A stretch of DNA of 64,000 nt from contig JARUPY010000284.1 in assembly GCA_029817715.1 (NCBI GenBank), forward strand, positions 209,018 through 273,017, in the 5' to 3' direction. The stretch's first letter is position 1. Each line of letters starts with the position of its first letter. Source of the stretch: Melastoma dodecandrum. Lineage: Eukaryota; Streptophyta; Magnoliopsida; Myrtales; Melastomataceae. Shown one piece after another: positions 1 through 8,229 of this stretch. The position numbers and the translations under genes are program-made. The notes under the pieces were generated by a model, which did no database searches, was not told the origin of the DNA, and saw only the letters and a program-made list of their open reading frames with translations.

Positions 1-152
1 TTGCCGGCCAGATCGGTGCCTTCGAGCAGCTTGTTGCCGGTATCCACATAAGCCTTGTGGTGCTTGTCGTGGTGAAACTCCAAGGTCTCCTTCGACATGT
101 ACGGCCCGAGGGCGTCATAGGCGTAGGGCAGTTCCGGCAGGGTGAAGGTCAT
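1..152 (-). CDS. sodB: Superoxide dismutase [Fe/Mn], N-terminal part
   Basis: About 50 residues are visible before the window edge cuts the gene. The protein opens with the family's typical LPxLPYxYDALxPYMS start and continues with [12 protein letters not shown], which holds the first metal-ligand histidine of Fe/Mn superoxide dismutases. The enzyme converts superoxide to oxygen and hydrogen peroxide in the cytoplasm. The start is the ATG read from position 152; only the N-terminal helical hairpin domain is in view, so the metal preference (Fe or Mn) cannot be judged. It is divergent from the gene at 354. Confidence 0.85.
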   Translation of the reverse strand, partial: MTFTLPELPYAYDALGPYMSKETLEFHHDKHHKAYVDTGNKLLEGTDLAG

Positions 153-276
153 CGTGTGTCTCCGTGCGGCCGTGGGAGGCGCGGACGCCTCGCCCGGTGG
201 GATGCTCGCGGGTTGACCTGCGGTACGTAAGCCGGCCTTAGGCAGTCGGCAACGCCGCAGGGCGGGTGCGAACAGG

Positions 277-286
277 TTTTGCAAAA
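277..286. promoter_or_regulatory. Short perfect palindrome in divergent promoter region
   Basis: TTTTGCAAAA is a perfect 10-bp palindrome in the 200-bp gap between the superoxide dismutase gene (leftward) and the membrane protein gene at 354 (rightward). Its AT-rich character stands out from the GC-rich surroundings. It could be a regulator site or part of a promoter; nothing in the sequence says which. Confidence 0.25.
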
Positions 287-353
287 TGCCGGCCGCACCT
301 TACTGTGCCGATGGAAACTCGGGGCTCTTAAAGGCCTCAGCTAAGAGAAGACC

Positions 354-1121
354 ATGATCGTTGCGCTCCTGGCGCTCGCCGCCGCCATGCTCATCGCCGG
401 GGTGATCGCCGTCGTCGAGGGCTTCCCCTACGTGCGTCTCGAAAGCGGGATGGCGATGGTCTATGGCGGCGCAGTCGTGGGCTCCTCAGGGGCGCTGCTC
501 CTCGGCTTTGCCGCCGTGGTCGCGGCGGTGAAGCGCGTCGAGCGGGCGGTCGGCACGAGCAGGCCGGCAACGGTGGCCGTGGGTGGTCCCATCGCCGTCG
601 GACCGCTGCCCAAGGCGGAGCCGCTCCACGATCCGATCGCGGACGAACTCCGGCTCATGGAGGCGCCGTCGGTGGAGCCGTCGCCGGCGGATCGGCCGCG
701 CATCGAGCCCTCCCTCGTCACGCCCCCCCTGCGCGAGGTGAACCCGGCACCGGCCGACACCGCGCAGGTCGACCTCCTCGGGCTCGCCGCGCCGGAGGCC
801 GGCGAGGCGCCGCCCGCCCGCGCGAAGGCGCCGCCCATCACCGTCCGCGCGCCGACCATTCCGACGAAGCCAACCCCCGTCGAGGAGACGACCAAGGACG
901 AGGTTTCCCGCACCGATCCCTTCGCCGAACTCACGGGCGAGACCAAGCCGGAGCGGACGCCGGTCGGCCGCTACAGCTCGGAGGGCAACACCTACGTCAT
1001 GTTCGATGACGGCTCGATCGAAGCGGACACGCCCAAGGGCCGCTACACCTTCTCCTCGCTCGACGAGCTGAAGACGTTCGTGGACAACGGCGGGGAGCGC
1101 AACACCCGCGGCGCCGCCTGA
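354..1121 (+). CDS. Hypothetical membrane protein with proline-rich linker
   Basis: I do not recognise a named family. The 255-residue protein has two hydrophobic segments (about residues 1-21 and 36-60). A long Pro/Ala/Glu-rich, probably disordered stretch follows (about 75-200), then a short C-terminal module (about 205-250) containing GRYSSEGNTYVMFDDGSIEA and an aromatic, acidic tail. The layout suggests a membrane-anchored protein with a small soluble C-terminal domain, similar to conserved hypothetical proteins of Methylobacterium-type genomes. The ATG at 354 is preceded by AGAGAAG. A hairpin at 1196-1230 lies downstream. Confidence 0.7.
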   Translation: MIVALLALAAAMLIAGVIAVVEGFPYVRLESGMAMVYGGAVVGSSGALLLGFAAVVAAVKRVERAVGTSRPATVAVGGPIAVGPLPKAEPLHDPIADELRLMEAPSVEPSPADRPRIEPSLVTPPLREVNPAPADTAQVDLLGLAAPEAGEAPPARAKAPPITVRAPTIPTKPTPVEETTKDEVSRTDPFAELTGETKPERTPVGRYSSEGNTYVMFDDGSIEADTPKGRYTFSSLDELKTFVDNGGERNTRGAA

Positions 1122-1195
1122 TCACGGGGACACCAGACCGCCCGGCCCTGATCGCGGCGGCATCATTGCCTCTCGGATTTCGTTTGTCATAACTG

Positions 1196-1230
1196 GAGAA
1201 CGGGCTCTCCCCGAGCCCCACGGCGTTCTC
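1196..1230 (+). terminator. Stem-loop downstream of the membrane protein gene
   Basis: GAGAACGGGCTC pairs with GAGCCC and GTTCTC across a TCCCC loop with a small bulge. It lies about 75 bp after the gene ending at 1121 and is followed by ATTGTTTAAG. It is plausible as a transcription terminator, although the T tract is weak. Confidence 0.4.
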
Positions 1231-1379
1231 ATTGTTTAAGGGATTGCGGGTAACACTCTCACGCGACTGTGATGGCAGCCCGTCTCTTCGCGCGGGCAGC
1301 GTTCAAGTCTGCAGCGGGGACCCGTGACCGACATCCTGCCCCATCGCGCCGCCCCGTGCGGCGCCGGACGCCGCTTCCC

Positions 1380-2795
1380 ATGATGACGCGGCACAGTCTG
1401 ATCTATGTCGGGTCGCGGGCCCTGGCGGCTGCGCTGAACATGGCCTCCGTGGCGGTGTTCACGCGCCTCGCGCCGACGGAAATCTACGGCAGTTATCTCT
1501 ACCTGCTCTCGTGGGCGCTCGTGCTCTACGGCGCGACGTGCCAATGGCCGAAATTCGCGTTCTTCGCCCTCTATGACGAGGCCAAGTGCGCGATGCAGAT
1601 CGCGACCATGGTGCGGTTGCTCGCGGGCTCCGTCCTGCTCGCGGGCCTCGGTTCGGCGCTCTGCGCAGCCGTCGGGCTGATCTCGCCGCAGGCCGCCTTC
1701 GCCATCCTCTGCCTGACCTTCGCCACCACCCTCTTCGAAGGCTCGAACGAAGTCGCGCGCACGCACCTCAAGGCGGGGGTGGTGGCGGCCGGGGTGCTCA
1801 TCCGGTCCGTGCTCATCATCGCCCTCGGCAGCGCCGCCCTCTACTGGACGGGCGACCCCATCGACCTCGCCATGGCCATCGCGGTGGCCAATGCCTTCGC
1901 GGCCCTGCCCACGGCGATCTCCGTCGTGCCGATGCTCGGCGGGCGGGCGAGCCTGACGGAAGCCCGGCGCCTCCTCGACTACGGCTGGCCGCTGATCCTG
2001 TCCTTCGGGGTCGGGGCCTTGGCGCAGAGCCTGGACCGCCTGATCATCGCGGAGACGATCGGCAAGGCGGGACTCGGCGCCTACGGTGCCATCGCGGACT
2101 TCCTGCGCCAGAGCTTCATCGTGTTCGGGGAGGCGCTGGCCCTCTCGCTGATGTCCATCGCCAAGCGCCAAGCGCGGCTCGGCGGCATGGCGGCGGCCGA
2201 GGGCATCCTGTGCGACACGGCGCGCGCGATGACGACGATCGCCGCCTTCGGCGCGGTGTTCTTCCTGACCTTCGACGATCTCGTCGTCACGATCCTGCTC
2301 GGCCCCGGCTACCGGGAGGAAGCCCGCCATCTCGCCCCCGTGCTGATCCTGGCAAGCGTCCTGATGATGTTCCGCGCCTACTATTTCGGGCAGGTGATCT
2401 TCTTCTCGAAGACCAGCGGCTTGGAGGCGGCGGCGGCCTGCACGACCCTCGTCACCGTGGGCCTGCTCTCGCTGTTGCTGATCCCGCGCTTCGGCGCCCT
2501 CGGAGCGGCGATCGCCTTCGCCGGGGGACAGGGAGCGGCCTGCATCCTCCTGATCGTCGGCGCCCACCGCGCCGGGACAGCCCTGCCGGTGCCCCTCGCC
2601 GACATGGGAGTCATCGTCGCCGCCGCCCTGGCGGTCGGCCTCGTGATCAACGGGATCGGCCTCCTGCCCGGCGGGATGCGCCCCCCGGCACAATTCCTGG
2701 GCTTCGTGCTCCTCGGAGCGGCGTTCGTGGCCGTCGCGTGGCGGATCGACATGCTGGGCTTGGCCGGGGCGATCCGTCGCCGACGCGCCGCATGA
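1380..2795 (+). CDS. Polysaccharide biosynthesis flippase (Wzx/MATE-like)
   Basis: The protein of about 471 residues is almost wholly hydrophobic, with roughly twelve or more predicted membrane helices. It has the general look of the polysaccharide exporter (PST/Wzx) branch of the MOP superfamily, which flips lipid-linked sugar units across the inner membrane. The N-terminus MTRHSLIYVGSRALAAALN followed by a helix ending in TRLAPTEIYGSYLYLLSW is typical of these proteins. Upstream in-frame codons exist from 1269, but the ATG pair at 1380/1383 fits the hydrophobic start best. Its TGA overlaps the ATG of the next gene (ATGA at 2792), so the two are translationally coupled and probably work in one exopolysaccharide pathway. 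Confidence 0.75.
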   Translation: MMTRHSLIYVGSRALAAALNMASVAVFTRLAPTEIYGSYLYLLSWALVLYGATCQWPKFAFFALYDEAKCAMQIATMVRLLAGSVLLAGLGSALCAAVGLISPQAAFAILCLTFATTLFEGSNEVARTHLKAGVVAAGVLIRSVLIIALGSAALYWTGDPIDLAMAIAVANAFAALPTAISVVPMLGGRASLTEARRLLDYGWPLILSFGVGALAQSLDRLIIAETIGKAGLGAYGAIADFLRQSFIVFGEALALSLMSIAKRQARLGGMAAAEGILCDTARAMTTIAAFGAVFFLTFDDLVVTILLGPGYREEARHLAPVLILASVLMMFRAYYFGQVIFFSKTSGLEAAAACTTLVTVGLLSLLLIPRFGALGAAIAFAGGQGAACILLIVGAHRAGTALPVPLADMGVIVAAALAVGLVINGIGLLPGGMRPPAQFLGFVLLGAAFVAVAWRIDMLGLAGAIRRRRAA

Positions 2796-4018
2796 CCGTG
2801 CACGAGGTCGATCCCCTGGACGGCGAGCCGAGCCCGCCGCCGACAACCCTCACCGCGACGGCCGCTCTGCCCGGCGGCCTCCTGGCGGCCCTGCGCCCCC
2901 TCGATCCGGCCGCGCCCTGGCGGGATGCCTGGGAATGCCTGGGGGCCCGGTCCGCCATCGCCAACCCCTTCTACGAGGCAGGCTATGCGCTCGCGGCGCG
3001 GGAGTCCTTCGGCGAGGGCGTACGCCTCCTGCTCATCGCCGACCGCCCGCCGGAGGAGCCGGGCGCCCGGCTCCTGGCGGCGTGGCCGCATCGCCGGTTG
3101 CGCCGCCGCTGGGGCGTGCCGCTTGCGGTCTTGATGGGCTGGACGCATGGCTATGCGCCGCAAGGCGCGCCGCTCCTCGACCGCGAGGATGCGGGTGAGG
3201 CGCTGGCCGCCCTGCTGGCGGCTCCCCGGGCGCTCGGCGAGCCCTCGCGGCTGATCTTCCCGAACAGTCCGATCACCGAACTCGCCCCCCTCATCGACGA
3301 GGTGGGCGGGCGCCGGGTCGCCTTCTGGGGTCACGACCGGGGGATGCTGGCCCCCGCCGGAGACGATGCCGCCGCGCGGGCGGGCTACCTCGACCATCTG
3401 TCGGGCAACCGGAGGAGGCGCCTGCGCCGCGCCCGCCGCCGCCTCGAAGCGGACGGCGCCGTGACCTTCGACATCCTGGCCGAGGCCGCCGAAATGCCGG
3501 CGGCGCTGGAAGCGCATATCGCGCTGGAGGCCGCGAGCTGGAAGGGGCGGCTCGGCACCTCCCTCGCCCAGCAACCGCGCGAGGCCGCCTTCCTTCGCGC
3601 GGCGACGGCGGCGCTGGTGGCCGAGGGGCGGATCCGGATCGCCCGCCTGCGCCGGGGCGAGCGTCTGCTGGCCTCCATCATCCTGCCGCTGGCGGGGCAA
3701 GAGGCCTTCGTCCTGAAGGTTGCCCATGACGAGACCGATCCGGCTGCCGCGCCGGGGGTGCAGCTCGTCCACCGCCTGACGGAGGCCGTGCTGGCGGGTT
3801 CTGAGATCGCGGGGATCGATTCCTGTGCCCCGCCGGACTTCGCCCTGGCGACGCTATTCTGGCGGGAGCGGCGCTCCATCGCCCATCTCCTCGTCGAGGC
3901 CGGGCAGGATCCGCTTTTCCCCCTGGCTTGCCGCCTGGAGAGCACTCGGGATTGGGTTGCACGCAAGCGCGTCGCCCTGAGGGCACGCCGCCAAACGCCG
4001 CCCCCGGCCGAGGACTGA
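2792..4018 (+). CDS. CelD/FemAB-like GNAT acetyltransferase
   Basis: The 408-residue protein has the pattern of the Acetyltransf_6 (CelD/BcsL) group. It carries SGNRRRRLRRARRRLEADG at about residues 205-225, followed by an acyltransferase core containing EAASWKGR and a C-terminal GIDSCAPPD segment. Family members transfer acyl groups and are often found with cellulose or exopolysaccharide genes. The ATG at 2792 overlaps the stop of the flippase gene by ATGA, giving a two-gene operon. I infer a role in modifying the exported polysaccharide; the donor and acceptor are not visible. A strong hairpin at 4021-4054 ends the unit. Confidence 0.7.
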   Translation: MTVHEVDPLDGEPSPPPTTLTATAALPGGLLAALRPLDPAAPWRDAWECLGARSAIANPFYEAGYALAARESFGEGVRLLLIADRPPEEPGARLLAAWPHRRLRRRWGVPLAVLMGWTHGYAPQGAPLLDREDAGEALAALLAAPRALGEPSRLIFPNSPITELAPLIDEVGGRRVAFWGHDRGMLAPAGDDAAARAGYLDHLSGNRRRRLRRARRRLEADGAVTFDILAEAAEMPAALEAHIALEAASWKGRLGTSLAQQPREAAFLRAATAALVAEGRIRIARLRRGERLLASIILPLAGQEAFVLKVAHDETDPAAAPGVQLVHRLTEAVLAGSEIAGIDSCAPPDFALATLFWRERRSIAHLLVEAGQDPLFPLACRLESTRDWVARKRVALRARRQTPPPAED

Positions 4019-4020
4019 CC

Positions 4021-4054
4021 GCGCCGTGCCACCCCACAGCGGGCGGCACGGCGC
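4021..4054. terminator. Bidirectional hairpin between convergent genes
   Basis: GCGCCGTGCC and GGCACGGCGC form a perfect 10-bp stem in the 41-bp gap between the convergent genes ending at 4018 and 4060. It can act as a shared terminator for both. Confidence 0.6.
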
Positions 4055-4059
4055 GGGAG

Positions 4060-4629
4060 TCAGTTCGCCTTCGCGGCGGCGACCGCTTCGCCGATGCTGT
4101 AGCGGCCGTGCTTCTCGCCCACGAACTGGGCAGCTCCGTCGGTGGCGGAGGCGAGGCGCTGCGAGATGATGGTCATGCTGCCGGTGATGCCGGCGAACTT
4201 ACCCGTGCCGCCGATCCATTCCCCGGTGCCTTCGAGGCGCGGCCCCAGCGCTTGGCGCGGGAAGCGCCACTTCTCGAAGACATGGTCGCCCTCGGCATCG
4301 ACGTAATCGCAATAGCCGTGGTTCTCCAGCGTCTTGGCGCCGTTGTCGATCACGGGCGCGGAGGTGCAGCGCCCGGCCATGTTGTGCAGGAGCTTGCCGC
4401 CGGAGAGATTCACGGCGGTCATCATGTTGATCCCCGCCGAAGCGACCTTGTCCTTGCCGAACGAAACGGGCTTGGCCGCCATCGGAGCCGTGGACGTGTA
4501 GGAGATGTGGAAGTCCCCCTGGCGGGGCATGTCCTCCGCCGTAGCCGGCGATGAGGCCAGAAGCGCAAGACCGGCCAGGGCGATCCCCGTGGTCGTCCGC
4601 GAACGGAGCGCACATCTTTGTATTGTCAT
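4060..4629 (-). CDS. Secreted hypothetical protein
   Basis: The 189-residue protein begins with a clear signal peptide (positively charged MTIQRCALRSR, hydrophobic TGIALAGLALLAS, likely cleavage after ATA). The mature part is rich in Gly and Thr, with GKFAGITGSMTI and EGTGEWIGGTGKF motifs. These resemble small beta-barrel secreted proteins (lipocalin or allene-oxide-cyclase-barrel type), but I cannot name the family with certainty. The start was chosen at 4629 because GGGAGG sits just upstream and the signal peptide begins there. The promoter region beyond it is unusually AT-rich. Confidence 0.7.
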   Translation of the reverse strand: MTIQRCALRSRTTTGIALAGLALLASSPATAEDMPRQGDFHISYTSTAPMAAKPVSFGKDKVASAGINMMTAVNLSGGKLLHNMAGRCTSAPVIDNGAKTLENHGYCDYVDAEGDHVFEKWRFPRQALGPRLEGTGEWIGGTGKFAGITGSMTIISQRLASATDGAAQFVGEKHGRYSIGEAVAAAKAN

Positions 4630-4977
4630 GACTGCCTCCCTGCATGAGGCGCACGAAAACCGGCGACCAAAGAAGCGAGGCAACGAACGATCGCCGGGAA
4701 TCAGTCGCCCTGACAAAGATACTGCTGAATGTTGGCCCACGTGACAACATACCATGATTCAAAATTTCAACTTTGTAAAAGATATTGAATATGTCTTTTC
4801 GATATTACAATAATACTTGAAATATTTTCGGTCATGATCGCAAAATGCAACCACAATTGTTTCACGACGAAGCGGCGTCAATCGTATTCGCGGCTATCTT
4901 CACCGTCACTGCGAGCGCAGCGAAGCAATGATGGCAAGGACGGATGTGTCACTCCCGTTCTGCGGGACGAAGACCGG
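4630..4977. other. AT-rich intergenic region with a palindromic repeat
   Basis: No gene is seen in these 348 bp. Positions about 4740-4860 are strikingly AT-rich, with runs such as AAAATTTCAAC and the small palindrome ATATTGAATAT. This probably holds the promoter of the secreted protein gene ending at 4060. A copy of the dispersed repeat lies at 4903-4933. Confidence 0.5.
4903..4933. repeat. Dispersed palindromic repeat, copy 1
   Basis: CGTCACTGCGAGCGCAGCG followed by AAGCAATGATGG matches the family seen again at 10522, 20541 and elsewhere. The ends (GTCACTGC / GCAATGAT) are imperfectly complementary. Confidence 0.6.
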
Positions 4978-5205
4978 TCAGTCTCCCTCCTCGAACCGTG
5001 TGCGGTGGAACACTTCCCGGCCGGCGCCGTCGATCACCCGCACGGCCTGGGCCGGCTCGTCGCGCCGCTGGGGGACGCGCGCGCGGGCGAAGATCCGCAG
5101 CGCCCGCTCCTGCGCGGCCTCCAGGCTTCCTGCCCGCACCGATTGGCGGATCACGATCTCCTCACCGTCCGGGCCAAGGACTTCGATATGGAAAGTCTCG
5201 CGCAA
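4978..5205 (-). CDS. Small conserved hypothetical protein
   Basis: The 75-residue protein is charged, with a beta-strand-like start (METFHIEV-type: RETFHIEVLGPDGEE) and alternating hydrophobic and charged residues. No domain is recognised. It reads as soluble and cytoplasmic. The start at 5205 gives a compact ORF with GC-rich codon use like its neighbours. It has no overlapping partner; the next gene on the plus strand starts 88 bp further on. Confidence 0.55.
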   Translation of the reverse strand: MRETFHIEVLGPDGEEIVIRQSVRAGSLEAAQERALRIFARARVPQRRDEPAQAVRVIDGAGREVFHRTRFEEGD

Positions 5206-5292
5206 TCTGACCCACCTAACCTATATAGCGACGTCGGCAGGCGAAGCCTGTCTGACCCGACCGAGCCCGCCGAAGCGTCATAGGGAACACGC

Positions 5293-5511
5293 GTGGATCC
5301 CCTCAAGGCCCTGGCCGCGACTGTATTCTGTCTCGTGCTGTTCGCGCTGGTGTTGCGCCTCACCCGGCGGCTGATGGAGATGGCCATCTCCGCCGGCCAC
5401 GCGGAGGAGCGCCGCCGCCTGGAGCAGGAGGCGCTCCTCGGAGTCGAGCAGCCCGCCACGCGGAACGAGGCGGACGGCCCCGGAGGTCATACGGCCGGTG
5501 CCGTCCCGTAG
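5293..5511 (+). CDS. Small single-helix membrane protein
   Basis: The 72-residue protein has one membrane segment (about residues 5-24, LKALAATVFCLVLFALVLRL) and then a basic, Glu/Arg-rich amphipathic stretch. It starts with GTG at 5293 after AGGGAA. It overlaps the end of selO on the other strand by about 25 bp. No function can be given from sequence. Confidence 0.5.
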   Translation: MDPLKALAATVFCLVLFALVLRLTRRLMEMAISAGHAEERRRLEQEALLGVEQPATRNEADGPGGHTAGAVP

Positions 5512-6914
5512 GCATCGGCCATCGTCTCGATGGCGGCGAGCTTGGCGGTGAAGGCCGACCAGTCGTCCCGCTCCGCGATCGGCGCCCAGATGGCTTCCAC
5601 CTCGTCGATCAGCAGCGTACAGGGCTCGCCCGCGAAGTAGGGGTGATCGAGGCGCGCCTCGTCGGCCGGGGACAGCCCTTCCAGGGCGGCCCGGACGGGG
5701 GCGAAGGCGTCCGAGGCGTAGAAGCTGGCGCTCGGGCTCGCCTCCGCCCGCGCGGCACTCGCGAGGCCGCCATACCAGTCGAAGAAGAACCGTTCGAAGG
5801 GCGCCCGGCTGTCGCCGAGAAATGCCCAGGCCGCCGCGACGAGGCGGTCCGTCGCCGCGCCGTCGGCGGGAGCGAGGCCGAGGCGACGGAACAAAGCCTC
5901 CGCGAAGGCCTGCTGCAGGGCAGGGCCGAAGTCCGAGAGGGCCGCCTCCAGCCGCTCCTGCGGGGCGAGCGTCAACAGGCAGTCGGCTAGACGGCACAGG
6001 TTCCAGAACAGGGCCTCAGGCTGGCGGCCGAAGCTGTAGAGCCCGGTCTGGTCGAAATACGCCGCCGTGAAGTTCGGGTCGAAGGCCGGCAGGAAGCGCC
6101 ATGGCCCGTAATCGAAGCTCTCGCCGGTCACGTTGATGTTGTCGGTGTTGAGCACCCCGTGGACGAAGCCCGCCGCCGCCCATTGCGCGCCCATCCGGGC
6201 GACGCGGGCCGTCACGTCTTCGAGGAAGGCAACCGCGCGATCCTCCGGCGCCTCGCGCCAGAGGTCCGGCCTGTGCGTCTTGATGGTGTGATCGAGGAGC
6301 CGGGCGATGTTGCCCGTCTCGTCGAGGGCCAGGAAGCGCTGGAACGTGCCGATGCGGATGTGCCCGTGCGACAGCCGCACCAGCACGGCCGAGCGGGTGG
6401 GCGATGGCTCGTCGCCGCGGATCAGGTCCTCGCCGGTCTCGATCAGGCTGAAGGTCTTCGACGTGTAGACGCCCAGCGCTTCCAGCATGGCGGTCGCCAG
6501 CACCTCGCGCACGCCGCCCTTGAGGGTGAGGCGGCCATCGGCCGTGCGCGACCAAGGCGTGGTGCCGCTGCCCTTGGTGCCGAGGTCGAGCAGCCGCCCG
6601 TCGGCGAGGTCGTGCAGCTGCGCGAAGAGGAACCCGCGCCCGTCGCCCAGATCGGGGTTGTAATGGCGGAACTGGTGGCCGTGGTAGCGCAGCGCCAGCG
6701 GTTCGGGCAGGTTGCCGGGCAGGGGCGCGAACCGGCCGAAATGCGCGATCCATTCCTCGTCCGACAGGCCGCCGAGGCCGACCCGCTCCGCCCAGCGCCG
6801 ATTGCGGAAGCGCAGGATCGTCTGCGGGAAGCGGGCCGCCGCCACGACATCGAAGAAATCGGGGCCCAACTCGGCGTGTCGGCGAGAGGGTCGGGGCTCA
6901 GCGGTGTTCGGCAA
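5487..6914 (-). CDS. selO: SelO/YdiU family protein adenylyltransferase
   Basis: The 475-residue length matches the family (E. coli YdiU is 478). SelO proteins have a pseudokinase fold but transfer AMP from ATP to Ser, Thr or Tyr of target proteins, mainly in redox homeostasis. Visible family blocks are RYHGHQFRHYNPDLGDGRG, DLGTKGSGTTPWSR, a KGGVREVLATAM helix, HGHIRIGTFQRF, and HGVLNTDNINVTGESFDYGP with the metal-binding Asn and Asp. No selenocysteine signal is seen; bacterial forms usually have none. The start at 6914 gives the expected N-terminus ending in FFDVV...FPQTILRFRN. The gene stands alone between unrelated genes. Confidence 0.93.
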   Translation of the reverse strand: MPNTAEPRPSRRHAELGPDFFDVVAAARFPQTILRFRNRRWAERVGLGGLSDEEWIAHFGRFAPLPGNLPEPLALRYHGHQFRHYNPDLGDGRGFLFAQLHDLADGRLLDLGTKGSGTTPWSRTADGRLTLKGGVREVLATAMLEALGVYTSKTFSLIETGEDLIRGDEPSPTRSAVLVRLSHGHIRIGTFQRFLALDETGNIARLLDHTIKTHRPDLWREAPEDRAVAFLEDVTARVARMGAQWAAAGFVHGVLNTDNINVTGESFDYGPWRFLPAFDPNFTAAYFDQTGLYSFGRQPEALFWNLCRLADCLLTLAPQERLEAALSDFGPALQQAFAEALFRRLGLAPADGAATDRLVAAAWAFLGDSRAPFERFFFDWYGGLASAARAEASPSASFYASDAFAPVRAALEGLSPADEARLDHPYFAGEPCTLLIDEVEAIWAPIAERDDWSAFTAKLAAIETMADAYGTAPAV

Positions 6915-6956
6915 GGTTTCTCTCGAAGTGAACCGCGCGGCGCGGCGCCTGACAGG

Positions 6957-7433
6957 TCAAGCCCGCAAGACCGTTTCCGTTGCGCCACCGACCTGCCGCA
7001 ACACCTCGCCGAGGATCATGGCGGCCGAGACGGCGACGTTCAGGGAGCGCAGGCCCGCCCTCATGGGTACGACGACGCGGGCGTCGGCGGCGGCGTGGAC
7101 CGCCTCGGGCACGCCGGCCGATTCACGCCCGACCATCACGCAATCGCCGGGGCGGAAGGCGAATGCCGTGTAGGGCACGGCCCCGCTCGTGGTGGCGAGC
7201 ACGAGCCGCGCCCCCGCCTCCCGCCGCCACTCCTCGAAGGCCGCGAAGGAGCGGTGGCGGGTGATCGCGACATGGTCGAGGTAATCGAGGCCCGAGCGGC
7301 GCAGGTGCCGGTCCGACACGTCGAACCCCGCCGGCTCCACGATGTCTACCGGCACCCCGAGGCAGGCCGCCATGCGCATCATCGTGCCGGCGTTCTGCGG
7401 GATGTCGGGCTGGTAAAGGACGAGGCGGGGCAT
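6957..7433 (-). CDS. trmL: tRNA (cytidine(34)-2'-O)-methyltransferase
   Basis: The 158-residue protein is a minimal SPOUT methyltransferase that uses AdoMet to methylate the ribose of the wobble base in certain leucine tRNAs. All three SPOUT motifs are present: LVLYQPDIPQNAGTMMR near the start, MVGRESAGVPE in the middle, and VVVPMRAGLRSLNVAVSAA near the end, which forms the knot and AdoMet pocket. The start at 7433 (MPRLVLYQ) is the family's normal start; upstream in-frame codons are ignored. The length matches TrmL orthologues (about 155-160). Confidence 0.92.
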   Translation of the reverse strand: MPRLVLYQPDIPQNAGTMMRMAACLGVPVDIVEPAGFDVSDRHLRRSGLDYLDHVAITRHRSFAAFEEWRREAGARLVLATTSGAVPYTAFAFRPGDCVMVGRESAGVPEAVHAAADARVVVPMRAGLRSLNVAVSAAMILGEVLRQVGGATETVLRA

Positions 7434-7624
7434 TCTCGGAACTGACACGACTCCGGCGCCGGGAACGGGACCGGGGCGGATCCTGAGCGCTTGGCGGCGA
7501 GCAAAGCTCAACAGCCGGCAAAGCGCAACGATTTCAAACCCCGGCGTGGAACCGGGGGCCGCCGCCCGACCTTGTGCGGGCGTCGCCGCTTCCGAGGCGG
7601 CCACGACCGGAAGGCCCCCTGCCC

Positions 7625-8140
7625 ATGCGCTCCCCGTTCACGACCTTCGCTCTGGCCGCTGCCCTGGCATCCGCCGCCCTCGCCCCGGCCTTCGCCCAAA
7701 CGCAGGACCCGGCTTCGAACCCGTCCACCGCCCCGGCCGCCAATGGCGGCGCCGTACCGGCCAAGCCTGCCACCCTCTCCGACGACCTGCGCCCGAAATT
7801 CGTGGCGCAGACCCCGCAGGACATGGTGTCGAGCAAGCTCGTCGGCCTCACCGTCACCAACGGCGCGGGCGACACGATCGGCCAAGTGGCCGATATGGTG
7901 CTGGACGAGAAGCAGCAGGTGAAGGCCTGGATCGTCGGCGTCGGGGGCTTCCTCGGCATCGGCGCGAAATACGTCGCCATCGACCCCTCCGCGATCAAGG
8001 TCAGCCGGGGTGACAACGACACCCTGAAGGCAGTGATCGACACGACCAAGGACCAGCTCCGGGCGGCGCCGGAATACATCTACCTCGGCAAGGAGAAGCC
8101 GAAGGACGCGCAGGCCACCACCCCGTCCAGCAAGCCGTAA
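7625..8140 (+). CDS. Secreted PRC-barrel domain protein
   Basis: The 171-residue protein has a signal peptide (MRSPFTTFALAAALASAALAP, cleavage near AFAQ). A Pro/Ala linker follows, then a PRC-barrel-like module at about residues 60-140 containing GDTIGQVADMVLDEKQQVKA and GFLGIGAKYVAID. Secreted PRC-barrel proteins are common in Hyphomicrobiales, but their ligands are mostly unknown. The ATG at 7625 is preceded by GGAAGG. A strong terminator follows at 8159-8183, so it is probably monocistronic. Confidence 0.85.
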   Translation: MRSPFTTFALAAALASAALAPAFAQTQDPASNPSTAPAANGGAVPAKPATLSDDLRPKFVAQTPQDMVSSKLVGLTVTNGAGDTIGQVADMVLDEKQQVKAWIVGVGGFLGIGAKYVAIDPSAIKVSRGDNDTLKAVIDTTKDQLRAAPEYIYLGKEKPKDAQATTPSSKP

Positions 8141-8158
8141 GGCTCGCCCCGGCGACGA

Positions 8159-8183
8159 CGCGCCCGCTTGCGAGGCGGGCGCG
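8159..8183 (+). terminator. GC-rich terminator hairpin
   Basis: CGCGCCCGC and GCGGGCGCG form a perfect 9-bp stem around a 7-nt loop, followed by TTCC, 18 bp after the PRC-barrel gene. Confidence 0.6.
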
Positions 8184-8229
8184 TTCCGTGCTCTCCCCCG
8201 GGCCTGTCGGTGCCAGGGGTCCTTTGCAC

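Noticed and set aside
1236..2846. A 536-codon open frame on the minus strand
   Set aside because: It lies antisense to the flippase gene and has the charged, repetitive look of a GC-rich shadow frame.
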